A DNA stretch of 7,572 nucleotides from Sulfurimonas sp. (GCA_030646745.1 JAUSKV010000265.1:1-7572), one strand, 5' to 3'. Positions 1-6,675 are shown, counted from the first letter of the stretch. A program made the numbers and translations. Notes: generated from the letters alone by a model not told the origin.

Positions 1-57
1 GTAACGCATGCCTCCACAAAAGAAACAATAGATTTAGATGATATTTTCGATTTTTAA
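1..57 (+). CDS. 3' end of an unidentified rightward gene (partial)
   Basis: Frame 1 is open from the window edge to a TAA at 55-57 and encodes 18 residues ending in an acidic tail, ETIDLDDIFDF. The stop lies only 10 bp from the stop of the leftward SEC-C gene, the tight tail-to-tail spacing expected of two real genes. The codons (GAT, TTA, ATT, AAA) match the rest of the window. The fragment is too short to assign a family, and an 18-codon open stretch can occur by chance, so this is a modest-confidence call. Confidence 0.4.
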   Translation, partial: VTHASTKETIDLDDIFDF

Positions 58-67
58 CAACCGGAGC

Positions 68-691
68 CTAACCGCAACATTTTTTAAATTTTTTACCACT
101 TCCACAGATACACTCACTGTTTCTAGTGGTATCTTTTAAAACTATGGATTCAAATAATTCTATTGCGTTTTCTATATCTTGCATAGTTGTTTGCAAAGAA
201 TTTCGTTTTTCAACATTTTCTGGATTATTAAAGTAGTCGCAAACAGAAGAATCTGACATATATATCTCTATTTCGCTAAGAGATTCAAGCGCTTCAATAA
301 AGATTTTTGTTTCAACTATATCACTGATTGCTTTGTAAATGGTATGAACTCTTCTATTTTCATACTGCATTGTTGCATCAGGTAAAAATAAAATTCTTTT
401 ATAATCTCTTTTATATGGTGTTACACATCTCAAAGTTCCGTTTTTGGATTTAATAACATTGTGAAATTCTGCTTGAAGTAAATGCGATGATGTTTGCCAT
501 ATAATCCAACCCAATGTAGAAACTTCATCGTTATTCTTGGATTGATTAACATTATCGAAACAATTTCCAATGGTACTACCTTTTAATGGAATAGAATCTA
601 TAAAATTAACGGTGGATTGTGGATTTATGGAATGACAAAAATTAATAATCTCGTCTGAAATTTCCCTTGGTACAGTAGCAAGACTTCTCAT
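68..691 (-). CDS. SEC-C motif protein, function unknown
   Basis: This 207-residue protein ends in a textbook SEC-C zinc-binding motif: Cys194, Cys196, Cys205 and Cys206 in the pattern CxCGSGKKFKKCC. SEC-C tails are known from SecA and many unrelated proteins, where they bind zinc and mediate docking to partners. The body contains a stretch at about residues 61-105 (GW-IW, then AEFH, then a TP and an RILFLPD segment) that I recall from other SEC-C-tailed hypothetical proteins; its biochemical role is not known to me. No signal peptide or membrane segment is visible, so it is probably cytosolic. The ATG lies 2 bp after the TAG of the YkgJ-family gene upstream and has no strong Shine-Dalgarno sequence, so translation is probably coupled. 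The cysteine-rich neighbour suggests a shared metal-related or chaperone-like job, which is inference only. Confidence 0.85.
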   Translation of the reverse strand: MRSLATVPREISDEIINFCHSINPQSTVNFIDSIPLKGSTIGNCFDNVNQSKNNDEVSTLGWIIWQTSSHLLQAEFHNVIKSKNGTLRCVTPYKRDYKRILFLPDATMQYENRRVHTIYKAISDIVETKIFIEALESLSEIEIYMSDSSVCDYFNNPENVEKRNSLQTTMQDIENAIELFESIVLKDTTRNSECICGSGKKFKKCCG

Positions 692-693
692 AG

Positions 694-1410
694 CTATACT
701 TTTTTAAGTGAAAAAAGAGTTTCAATATTTTTATGAGATGCAATAATCATCATTATATATTGAAAAAAATCATCATGTCCCGTAAATAGCTCTTTATTTT
801 GCATTCTCATAACTCCAATACGTTGAGGATGAAGCATATATAAATGTTCAACCAAAGTGGGTTTAAAATTCATATATAATGAATTGTCTTTATAAAAACT
901 TGTGTAAGGAACAAGGAAATTATTTGATAGGCAAAAATCAACAAATTGCTTTGAAGAAGCAAAAATTTTCTCTTTCTCTTTTGCAAATGTTTCACCTACA
1001 AATTCTGAAATAACGCGTGAATCAAGTTTGTTTTGTGAGTTAAAAAGAGGGTTTCCGCCATTTTCCAATCTGCCTACTCTTGGGCATCCATCATCAAAAC
1101 ACGGTTTGCCTTGTTCAAAGCTAAATGGATATGAACGGCAAGCGTAAGGTCGTCGTTCATATACTGAACATAAATTTCCGTTTAAATAAGGGCATTTTTC
1201 TTCGGTTGCCTCACCATAATAAAAAAAGTAAACAGGTGAAATTCTTCCATCGGAGATATAAAACAATATGGGAAAAAGTGCCGAAGCTTCTTTTAAATCA
1301 AAAATAGATGAATAAACAATATTGCTTCCGCAGCATTTCGCATCGCATGTTACACATCCATTAAATGCGTAATTTTTGTGTTTCTTTGGATCAAGTAGTA
1401 GTCGTGCCAT
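694..1410 (-). CDS. YkgJ-family cysteine cluster protein
   Basis: This 238-residue protein belongs to the YkgJ/CxxCxxCC family, annotated as putative metal (zinc or iron) chelating proteins of unknown physiological role. The signature cluster is Cys19, Cys22, Cys26 and Cys27, spaced CxxCx3CC, one residue longer than the family's nominal CxxCxxCC. It is followed by Cys73 and Cys81, the typical RPYACRSYPF segment (Cys91), and Cys104 and Cys109. The C-terminal part, from about residue 125, has no motif I recognise. There is no signal peptide. The ATG start is supported by an AAAAGG ribosome site 9-10 nt upstream. It is the first gene of a leftward pair with the SEC-C protein, 2 bp downstream. 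A 6-bp inverted repeat (1416-1421 with 1444-1449) overlaps the ribosome site. The family assignment is firm; the function is not. Confidence 0.88.
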   Translation of the reverse strand: MARLLLDPKKHKNYAFNGCVTCDAKCCGSNIVYSSIFDLKEASALFPILFYISDGRISPVYFFYYGEATEEKCPYLNGNLCSVYERRPYACRSYPFSFEQGKPCFDDGCPRVGRLENGGNPLFNSQNKLDSRVISEFVGETFAKEKEKIFASSKQFVDFCLSNNFLVPYTSFYKDNSLYMNFKPTLVEHLYMLHPQRIGVMRMQNKELFTGHDDFFQYIMMIIASHKNIETLFSLKKV

Positions 1411-1415
1411 AATTT

Positions 1416-1449
1416 GTTACCTTTTAAGTATTTGTGAAGATATGGTAAC
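1416..1449 (-). promoter_or_regulatory. Inverted repeat overlapping the YkgJ-gene ribosome site
   Basis: GTTACC at 1416-1421 and GGTAAC at 1444-1449 are perfect 6-bp complements separated by 22 bp. On the leftward transcript the 3' arm starts inside the AAAAGG Shine-Dalgarno sequence of the gene starting at 1410. The pair could therefore hide the ribosome site in a hairpin, or mark a protein-binding operator. Short arms and a long loop make it weak, and it may be chance. Confidence 0.3.
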
Positions 1450-1898
1450 TTTAATATTGACATTACAAAAGATTTAATTCCTCTGGATTCTAAATTTTTG
1501 CGTGAACAATTTTTGAGAAAGTGTTTTTTATTAAAGAAAGTTGGATATTTTAGCTAAATACTTGGATGTATCAGCTTAATGGAGTCCTTTTCAACAACTG
1601 AATTACCACAATTCACTAAAAACTTACTCTTAAAAGTTGAGCGATGGAATTATCCAAATCCCATCTGTTATTAATAAGTTGTTTTTGTATAGATTTTGCA
1701 CCATTGAGGTGTAAAATAAAGGCATCTTTGTAAAAAAATTATGTTACTTTTTGTTCTGCCGTTGATACTTACAGGAGTAATGTCTTGATATGCTATTTAA
1801 AATTAGAACAATTAAAGGTGTATTAACGACATATACGGTACTATTTCGCGCTTTAAAATCAATAAATAAAAATAATTCTATGTATTGAAATGGCAAAA

Positions 1899-1950
1899 TA
1901 CTCAACAAAATGAGCTAATTTAACCATATTACTCAACAGTGTAGAGTAAT
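1899..1950. repeat. Direct repeat and dyad upstream of uup, candidate operator
   Basis: TACTCAACA occurs twice, at 1899-1907 and 1930-1938, 31 bp apart, close to three helical turns. The first copy is followed by TGAG, pairing with its CTCA (1901-1904 with 1911-1914). The second lies in a perfect 7-bp dyad, ATTACTC (1928-1934) and GAGTAAT (1944-1950) around a 9-bp centre. The cluster sits about 90-140 bp upstream of the uup ATG. Helically phased related sites suggest cooperative regulator binding; no regulator is identified and no nearby promoter is clear. Confidence 0.45.
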
Positions 1951-2041
1951 CTCATATTCAACGATAAATCTAGACTTAAGTTAAAACATATCAATACAAA
2001 GCCTTAATAAAACCCAAGTATAAGGGAACTTAAAAACAACT

Positions 2042-3985
2042 ATGGCATTAATAGACCTAAACAACATTTCAAAACACTACTCGGCACAAAAAATTTTAAC
2101 AGAGATAAATTTTCATGTGGATGAGGGCGAACGCATCGTTATCATCGGTAAAAACGGAAGCGGAAAATCTACTCTTATGAAAATTGTAAACGGAACGCTT
2201 GACACCGATGGCGGAGAGAGAATAACAAAACAAAATTTAGAAATAAAAATGCTCGACCAGAGACCCGATTTTAAAGAAGGACATACGGTTCGACAAGCTG
2301 TTGAAGCTGGACTCGATGAACTCAACAATGCAAAAAAAAGGTACGATGAACTCTCTCTTCTTTTAGCAGAAGATTTTGACAATAGCAAAAATATTGATGA
2401 ACATGAAAAGCTATCTCGCTACATTGAGCATCATAACGCTTGGAATTTAGATGATAAAATAGAAAGAATCATCCAACATTTTGATCTCAAACAGTATGAG
2501 GAGAAACCTGTTGCCATGTTAAGCGGAGGAGAACAACGCCGAGTTGCCCTCGCCTCTTTGCTTCTGCAAAAACCGGATATTTTACTCCTCGATGAACCTA
2601 CAAATCACCTTGATGTTTACATGGTTGAGTTCTTAGAAGAGCTTATTCTTAAAGAGAAATATACTCTTGTTTTTATCTCGCATGACAGATATTTCATAGA
2701 TAGAATCGCCACGAAATCGGTAGAAGTTGAAGATTGTGCTCTTCGTGAATATAGCGGTGGGTATAGCAACTATTTGACGCAAAAAGAGGAGTGGATTCGA
2801 ACACTTCAAAAACAACATGATAATCTTTTAGACGTACTAAAAAGAGAAAATGAGTGGTTTGCAAGGGGAGTTCGTGCAAGACTCAAACGAAATGAAGGTC
2901 GCAAAGAGCGGCTTATGGACATTAGGGAAAATGCAAAAACAAACCCTGCAAAAATCAGACAGATGTCCATTGAACTCCAAAGAGAAGCCAAACACTTCAA
3001 CCGTGAAAAAAGCATAAATAAGCAAAAGATGCTCTTTGAAGTGGAAGATTTATGTCTTACACTTGGAAGTAAAGAGCTTCTAAAAAACTTCACAACCCGC
3101 ATACTTCAAAAAGATGTAATAGCCATAGTCGGGCCAAACGGAAGCGGTAAATCTACACTTTTAAAGGCACTTTTAGGACGGATTGAGCCGACAAGCGGAA
3201 AGGTAAAACGGGGTGAAGTAAAAATTGGCTATTTTGACCAGCATCGCGAACTGCTTGATGATAGCAAAAATCTAATAGAGACATTTTGTCCAAACGGTGG
3301 AGACAGAGTCAATGTGCGCGGAGCCGACATGCATGTCTATGGCTATTTGAAAAACTTTTTGTTTCCACGAGAGTTTTTGGACAAAAAAATCGGCGTTCTC
3401 AGCGGCGGAGAAAAAAACCGTATTGCTCTCGCCCTGCTCTTTACAAAAGATGTTGACATTTTGATTTTGGATGAGCCGACAAATGATTTAGATATTCCGA
3501 CAATCAACATCCTAGAAGAGCAACTCACAAACTTTAACGGTGCCGTTATCATCGTAAGCCATGACAGATATTTTGTAGATAAAATTGCCAAAAAACTCTT
3601 TATATTTAAAGAGGATAAGCACATAGAAGAGTCGCATCAACAATATTCAGAGTATTTAGAACTTGAAAAAGAGTTAAAAGAGCTTGAAGAGATGCAAAAA
3701 TGTGCCGAGATGCAGAAGCCAAAAACAATAAAAGAAGAGAGTTCAAAAACTTTAAGACTCACATTTAAAGAAAAAATTGCACTAGAAAAACTACCTCTTG
3801 AAATTGATGATTTAGAACTGCAGATAGATAAAAAAAATGAGTGTTTGGCAAATCCGAAATGTTATGAAGAGATAGGTATAGCAAAGCTTGCAAAAGAGCT
3901 TGAAGCATTAAAAGAGAGCTATGAGCAAAAAGTTGAAGAGCTTTTAGAGATTCAGGAGAAAGAAGAAGAAATCAACAACTTATAA
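2042..3985 (+). CDS. uup: ABC-F ATPase, Uup subfamily
   Basis: This 647-residue soluble protein has two fused ABC ATPase domains and no membrane segments, the ABC-F layout. Domain 1 has Walker A GKNGSGKST (36-44), signature LSGGEQ (160-165), Walker B LLLDEP (181-186) and switch SHD (213-215). Domain 2 has GPNGSGKST (364-372), LSGGEK (453-458), LILDEP (474-479) and SHD (506-508). All catalytic elements look intact. The linker (about 245-330) is basic, with WFARGVRARLKRNEGRKER, as in Uup. The C-terminal part from about 545 is a charged coiled coil with the TFKEKIALEKLPLEI segment typical of the Uup C-terminal domain. Family members act on the ribosome; E. coli Uup also binds branched DNA and affects transposon excision. 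The ATG begins the conserved MALIDLNNISKHY start; an AAGGGA ribosome site lies rather far away, 14 nt upstream. A repeat cluster at 1899-1950 may control it. It is apparently monocistronic. Confidence 0.95.
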   Translation: MALIDLNNISKHYSAQKILTEINFHVDEGERIVIIGKNGSGKSTLMKIVNGTLDTDGGERITKQNLEIKMLDQRPDFKEGHTVRQAVEAGLDELNNAKKRYDELSLLLAEDFDNSKNIDEHEKLSRYIEHHNAWNLDDKIERIIQHFDLKQYEEKPVAMLSGGEQRRVALASLLLQKPDILLLDEPTNHLDVYMVEFLEELILKEKYTLVFISHDRYFIDRIATKSVEVEDCALREYSGGYSNYLTQKEEWIRTLQKQHDNLLDVLKRENEWFARGVRARLKRNEGRKERLMDIRENAKTNPAKIRQMSIELQREAKHFNREKSINKQKMLFEVEDLCLTLGSKELLKNFTTRILQKDVIAIVGPNGSGKSTLLKALLGRIEPTSGKVKRGEVKIGYFDQHRELLDDSKNLIETFCPNGGDRVNVRGADMHVYGYLKNFLFPREFLDKKIGVLSGGEKNRIALALLFTKDVDILILDEPTNDLDIPTINILEEQLTNFNGAVIIVSHDRYFVDKIAKKLFIFKEDKHIEESHQQYSEYLELEKELKELEEMQKCAEMQKPKTIKEESSKTLRLTFKEKIALEKLPLEIDDLELQIDKKNECLANPKCYEEIGIAKLAKELEALKESYEQKVEELLEIQEKEEEINNL

Positions 3986-3991
3986 GCTCAC

Positions 3992-4021
3992 TTCCTATTT
4001 TATTTCCAGAAATAAAAGGAA
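3992..4021 (+). terminator. Hairpin after uup, possible terminator or 3' stabiliser
   Basis: TTTTATTTC (3998-4006) pairs perfectly with GAAATAAAA (4009-4017), and TTCC (3992-3995) pairs with GGAA (4018-4021) across a 2-nt bulge. The stem is AT-rich and is not followed by a clear T run, so it is a poor intrinsic terminator. CTATTTTATT (3995-4004) is also complementary to AATAAAATAG (4038-4047), so two alternative folds are possible between uup and ybgC. Confidence 0.35.
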
Positions 4022-4120
4022 ATGAATATGCAAAACTAATAAAATAGAAAAAATGGGAACTTTAGTAAGGGGTATTTGATTTTAATATCTTTGAAAGATG
4101 CTAAGTAAGGAAGATAAACA

Positions 4121-4495
4121 ATGCAAATACGAGTCTATTACGAAGATACTGACACTGGCGGAGTTGTTTATCACTCTAATTATCTTAACTTTTGCGAAAG
4201 AGCGAGGAGCGATGCTTTTTTTCAAAAGGGGCTTACTCCGATGTTAGAGGGTGGGCATTTTGTGGCTAGAAAAGTTATAGCTGATTTCTTTTTTAGTGCT
4301 AAGCTTGGGGATTTATTGGATGTAAAATCAACACTTTTAAAGATGAACGGTGCATCGTTTATACTTTTGCAAACAATCCATAAAGGGGATGAAAAAATCT
4401 TTGAACTGCAGATAACTCTAGCTTACATCACCTTTGAGGGAAAACCTCAAAAGATAAGCACTAATACAAAAGAGCTTCTATTATCACTCTTCTAA
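4121..4495 (+). CDS. ybgC: YbgC-type acyl-CoA thioesterase (hot-dog fold)
   Basis: This 124-residue cytosolic protein is a single hot-dog domain of the 4-hydroxybenzoyl-CoA thioesterase/YbgC family, which hydrolyses acyl-CoA thioesters. The N-terminal active-site stretch RVYYEDTDTGGVVYHSNYL is nearly identical to that of E. coli YbgC; Asp11 corresponds to the catalytic Asp18 and His18 to His25. The following FCERAR segment is also typical. It lacks the few extra N-terminal residues of the E. coli protein and otherwise has normal length. The ATG has a good TAAGGAAG ribosome site (4106-4113), 7 nt upstream. In many proteobacteria ybgC heads the tol-pal cluster; here it stands apart, between uup and a convergent operon. 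Its 3' end overlaps the end of the leftward periplasmic-protein gene by 12 bp. The exact substrate chain length cannot be read from sequence. Confidence 0.93.
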   Translation: MQIRVYYEDTDTGGVVYHSNYLNFCERARSDAFFQKGLTPMLEGGHFVARKVIADFFFSAKLGDLLDVKSTLLKMNGASFILLQTIHKGDEKIFELQITLAYITFEGKPQKISTNTKELLLSLF

Positions 4496-5782
4496 ATTTG
4501 ATTGATTTTTTACAAATCTATATCTGGTAGGTTTAAGAAGTTCTATCTCATGTTTGATTTGATTATTTTCTAAAACTATGTCGTATTCTCTATTTTTTTG
4601 CGTGATTACACTAAAGAAATAGTCAACCCCTAGCGTTGTCGTGTAATTAATCCAATCATAAACTATATCGTTTGCAAGCAGTGCATTCGCCTCTATTAGT
4701 AGGTTGTTAGAATGCGTGATAGAGTTTGCAACAATCATATTTTTTCTATCTTCATACTGCGTCATCGAGAGTAGCAGCGGGTCATAGTTTATCTGCGTCG
4801 ATAAAATATTTACGGCATTTACATCATAAAGTGTTAACTGCGACATAATCATGCCAGTTTTCACAATAGGCGTGTTAATGAAAAAAGAGGCATTTTGTAT
4901 GTTGCTTTTTTGTTCCAAATATTGGGAAAGATTTGTAGTTTTTACAGGGATAGAATATTTAACAACCCTTTTGTTGGGTACTTCCCGAAATTTGAACTGC
5001 TCCTCCTCATACAAGGCCAGCTTACTTCCAATAGCTGATTGGTCATAAAAGATAACAAGAGGAGAGACTGCCTCTTTTATAAGCAAGTCGCTCTGTGCCC
5101 TATAGTCGATACCGCCAAAGTACAAAAACCTTGATTGTGTATTTGAATCATTTTTGTTTATAGTCGGAAAAAAGATATTGATATTTGGATTTATTGCCGA
5201 AACAACATCTGCACCCTCTTGAGTTAAGGGTGCAATAACATATTCAAAACCATCTTGTTGAATTTTTGCAAGAGCTTTTTGTATCTCTTGCGTGCTTTCG
5301 TTTTCTATTTTATAACTTTTAAGTTCGAACGAATAATTTTTGGTCATAAGATACGCAAGTGCGGCATTTGTAGTTGATGCAGCATACTTTCCTACGATTT
5401 TATACGGGAGAAGCATGGCAATTTTAACTTTTTTACCGCTTTCTTCTACTCCGCTAATCACTTCAACACCGGCTTCAACCGTTGGAGCCTCTTGGAGCTC
5501 AGCCATAAAAGTAGCATAAACAGCCATCTCTCCTAGATTTAAAGTAGAAATATATTTAACTCTTATCTCTTCATGTGCACTGTTTTCAAGTTTACTATTG
5601 GCATGCGAGAGGAATGAAAAAATCATTCCATGGTCCAAATACTCCTGCATACATCTTTCACTGCATGGATACGGGTCTAAGTCGAGAATATATGTTTTTG
5701 GCATAGGAACAGGAGATATTAGATGACTTTTTGCATAGATAATTAGAGGCAAAAGTAAAAAGGCGAAGATTATTTTTTTCAT
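4484..5782 (-). CDS. Secreted periplasmic-binding-fold protein, LpoA/LppC-like
   Basis: This 432-residue protein starts with a signal peptide: MKK, a hydrophobic core (residues 4-16) and a likely signal peptidase I site after IYA (residue 17). No lipobox cysteine is present, so it should be free in the periplasm. After an N-terminal part with Cys40 and Cys44 (possible disulfide), residues 119-330 resemble a type I periplasmic-binding fold: KIAMLLPYKIVGKYAAS, then a helix and DGFEYVIAPLTQEGA, then INIFFPTIN, a layout like substrate-binding proteins of branched-chain transporters and LpoA/LppC, the activator of a peptidoglycan synthase. No transporter genes are adjacent, which fits the LpoA-like reading better, but this is a weak family assignment by eye. 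Its ATG overlaps the stop of the glycosylase gene by 4 bp (ATGA), with an AAAGAG ribosome site 6 nt upstream, so the two are co-translated. It converges on ybgC. Confidence 0.8.
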   Translation of the reverse strand: MKKIIFAFLLLPLIIYAKSHLISPVPMPKTYILDLDPYPCSERCMQEYLDHGMIFSFLSHANSKLENSAHEEIRVKYISTLNLGEMAVYATFMAELQEAPTVEAGVEVISGVEESGKKVKIAMLLPYKIVGKYAASTTNAALAYLMTKNYSFELKSYKIENESTQEIQKALAKIQQDGFEYVIAPLTQEGADVVSAINPNINIFFPTINKNDSNTQSRFLYFGGIDYRAQSDLLIKEAVSPLVIFYDQSAIGSKLALYEEEQFKFREVPNKRVVKYSIPVKTTNLSQYLEQKSNIQNASFFINTPIVKTGMIMSQLTLYDVNAVNILSTQINYDPLLLSMTQYEDRKNMIVANSITHSNNLLIEANALLANDIVYDWINYTTTLGVDYFFSVITQKNREYDIVLENNQIKHEIELLKPTRYRFVKNQSNLEE

Positions 5783-6435
5783 AGACAGCTCTTTATTGTT
5801 TTTAAATCGTTTAGCGTTATCTTTTTTAACTCAGGGTTTCTAAGCAAAAACTGAGGATGATACATCGGTATAAGTTTGTACTTTTTGAAGTCTATAACAT
5901 GTCCTCTTACATTCTCGAAGTTTTCATGCTCACCCGTAACTTTGTAGTACGCTTCATTACCAAGAGTTACAATTACTTTAGGTTTGACAAACTCTATTTG
6001 CGAAAAAAGATGCGATTTGCAAGAGTCCCATTCAGAGAGTGAGGGAGCATTAGAATTGAGCGTTTTACATTTTATGGAATGTGTAAAATAAACATCATTC
6101 ACACTAAGAAGCAAAACATTTTCTATCATGTTTCTCAGGCTTTCGCCGGACCTTCCGCTGTAATAGCCGTTTTGTGCGTCATCCGAAAGAGAAACACTAA
6201 AATCTATTATCATCAAATCAGCACTTGAATTTCCATATCCGCTCATACTCTGCGTTCTTGATTTACTCAAGTCACAAAGATGACATGTAGAGATGTTCTG
6301 TGCCAAATGTTCTAAGGTAGCAGGAATTTCATCTGAGCTCATTTTATTTACAGAGAACGGATCGCTGTAATGAAACCCGAGAGATTTAAGGCGGTAAAGA
6401 TTTTGAAGCAGAACAAGATTTTGAAAAGACTTCAA
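5779..6435 (-). CDS. Uracil-DNA glycosylase family protein (Fe-S, family 4-like) with altered motif A
   Basis: This 218-residue protein resembles family 4 uracil-DNA glycosylases, which excise uracil from DNA and carry a [4Fe-4S] cluster. Four cysteines sit where the cluster ligands should be: Cys51 and Cys54 (CHLC), Cys123 (IKC) and Cys139, the last two 15 residues apart as in the family. GYYSGRSGESL (89-99) matches the family's PFVGRAG region, VIVTLGNEA (154-162) the LG strand, and YHPQFLLRNP (192-201) motif B with its histidine (His193). The usual motif A, GEAPG plus acidic residues, is replaced by DFSVSLSDD (78-86), so catalysis may be altered or lost. About 40 helical N-terminal residues precede the domain. 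The start is TTG, supported by an AAAGGG ribosome site 6 nt upstream; the next ATG (residue 32) has less support. It is the first gene of the operon with the periplasmic protein. Confidence 0.85.
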   Translation of the reverse strand: MKSFQNLVLLQNLYRLKSLGFHYSDPFSVNKMSSDEIPATLEHLAQNISTCHLCDLSKSRTQSMSGYGNSSADLMIIDFSVSLSDDAQNGYYSGRSGESLRNMIENVLLLSVNDVYFTHSIKCKTLNSNAPSLSEWDSCKSHLFSQIEFVKPKVIVTLGNEAYYKVTGEHENFENVRGHVIDFKKYKLIPMYHPQFLLRNPELKKITLNDLKTIKSCL

Positions 6436-6493
6436 TTATCACCCTTTTTTGTCTTAAAAATAGTTGATGGAATTGTAGTGAAAGTGTGGTTAA

Positions 6494-6499
6494 ATTCTA
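6494..6499 (-). promoter_or_regulatory. Possible -10 box for the glycosylase operon
   Basis: On the minus strand this reads TAGAAT, five of six matches to TATAAT, about 60 bp upstream of the TTG start. No good -35 box accompanies it, which is common for Campylobacterota housekeeping promoters. In such AT-rich DNA the match is weak evidence. Confidence 0.3.
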
Positions 6500-6521
6500 C
6501 TTTGTTTTTACTATTTGAGGT

Positions 6522-6551
6522 GTAATAAAGAGCAATAAAGCACTTTATTAC
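6522..6551. repeat. Perfect 9-bp inverted repeat with an internal third copy
   Basis: GTAATAAAG (6522-6530) and CTTTATTAC (6543-6551) are perfect inverted copies, 12 bp apart. A second direct AATAAAG lies between them (6534-6540), 10 bp after the first. It sits between the divergent glycosylase and recombinase genes, where no transcript needs terminating, and no T run follows. It may be a recombinase arm or core site, or an operator; this is inference from position. Confidence 0.5.
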
Positions 6552-6628
6552 GAAGATTTTTACTATTCTGCTACAGTTACGACTACGGGTGTTGATTCCC
6601 ACATACCGTGTTTTGTACAGTATGCATG

Positions 6629-6643
6629 TCCCTATAATAGGGA
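6629..6643. repeat. Perfect palindrome upstream of the recombinase gene
   Basis: TCCCTA (6629-6634) and TAGGGA (6638-6643) flank TAA, giving perfect 6-bp arms around a 3-bp centre. The spacing is short for a core recombination site but fits a dimeric regulator site. The palindrome also contains a perfect TATAAT (6633-6638), so it could overlap a second promoter on the plus strand, although the -35 match upstream is poor. Confidence 0.45.
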
Positions 6644-6675
6644 GTTTAATGCTTTAAGGTTAGCTGATTCAGTAC

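Larger units (their letters stand above)
1411..2041. other. Gene-poor divergent intergenic region with possible decayed coding fragments
   Basis: No complete gene is convincing in this stretch of about 630 bp between the divergent YkgJ-family gene and uup. Several short frames have protein-like composition. On the plus strand, 1438-1557 is open for 39 codons (including DITKDLIPLDSKFLREQFLRK) and ends in TAA. A small ATG frame at 1579-1674 would give 31 residues but has no ribosome site. On the minus strand, 1738 to 1616 is open without a start (including INNRWDLDNSIAQLLR) and is preceded, across a run of seven A/T bases at 1732-1738, by another open piece in a different frame (QDITPVSINGRTKSN). 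That pattern could be a frameshifted relic, but AT-rich DNA gives such frames by chance. The right part holds the repeat cluster at 1899-1950. I saw no tRNA or recognisable structured RNA. Confidence 0.5.

Noticed and set aside
1579..1674. 31-residue ATG frame in the region between the YkgJ-like gene and uup
   Set aside because: No ribosome site and no recognisable family; the complementary strand is equally open over much of it.
1741..1788. Small hydrophobic frame starting MLLFVLPLILTG as a possible leader or toxin peptide
   Set aside because: Only 15 codons, with no ribosome site and no hairpin or antisense RNA partner visible.
2019..2024. TATAAG as a -10 box for uup
   Set aside because: It overlaps the likely AAGGGA ribosome site, would leave a leader of about ten bases, and has no -35 box at the correct distance.
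2113..3624. Several minus-strand open frames inside uup
   Set aside because: They are antisense shadows of an intact, strongly conserved ABC-F coding sequence, rich in Ser, Phe and Leu as expected from reversed Lys/Glu/Arg codons.
6560..6625. Sequence around GGGTGTTGATTCCC that resembles a tRNA T-arm, which would suit an integrase target
   Set aside because: The stem does not pair properly, and no acceptor, D or anticodon arm can be found at the right distances.
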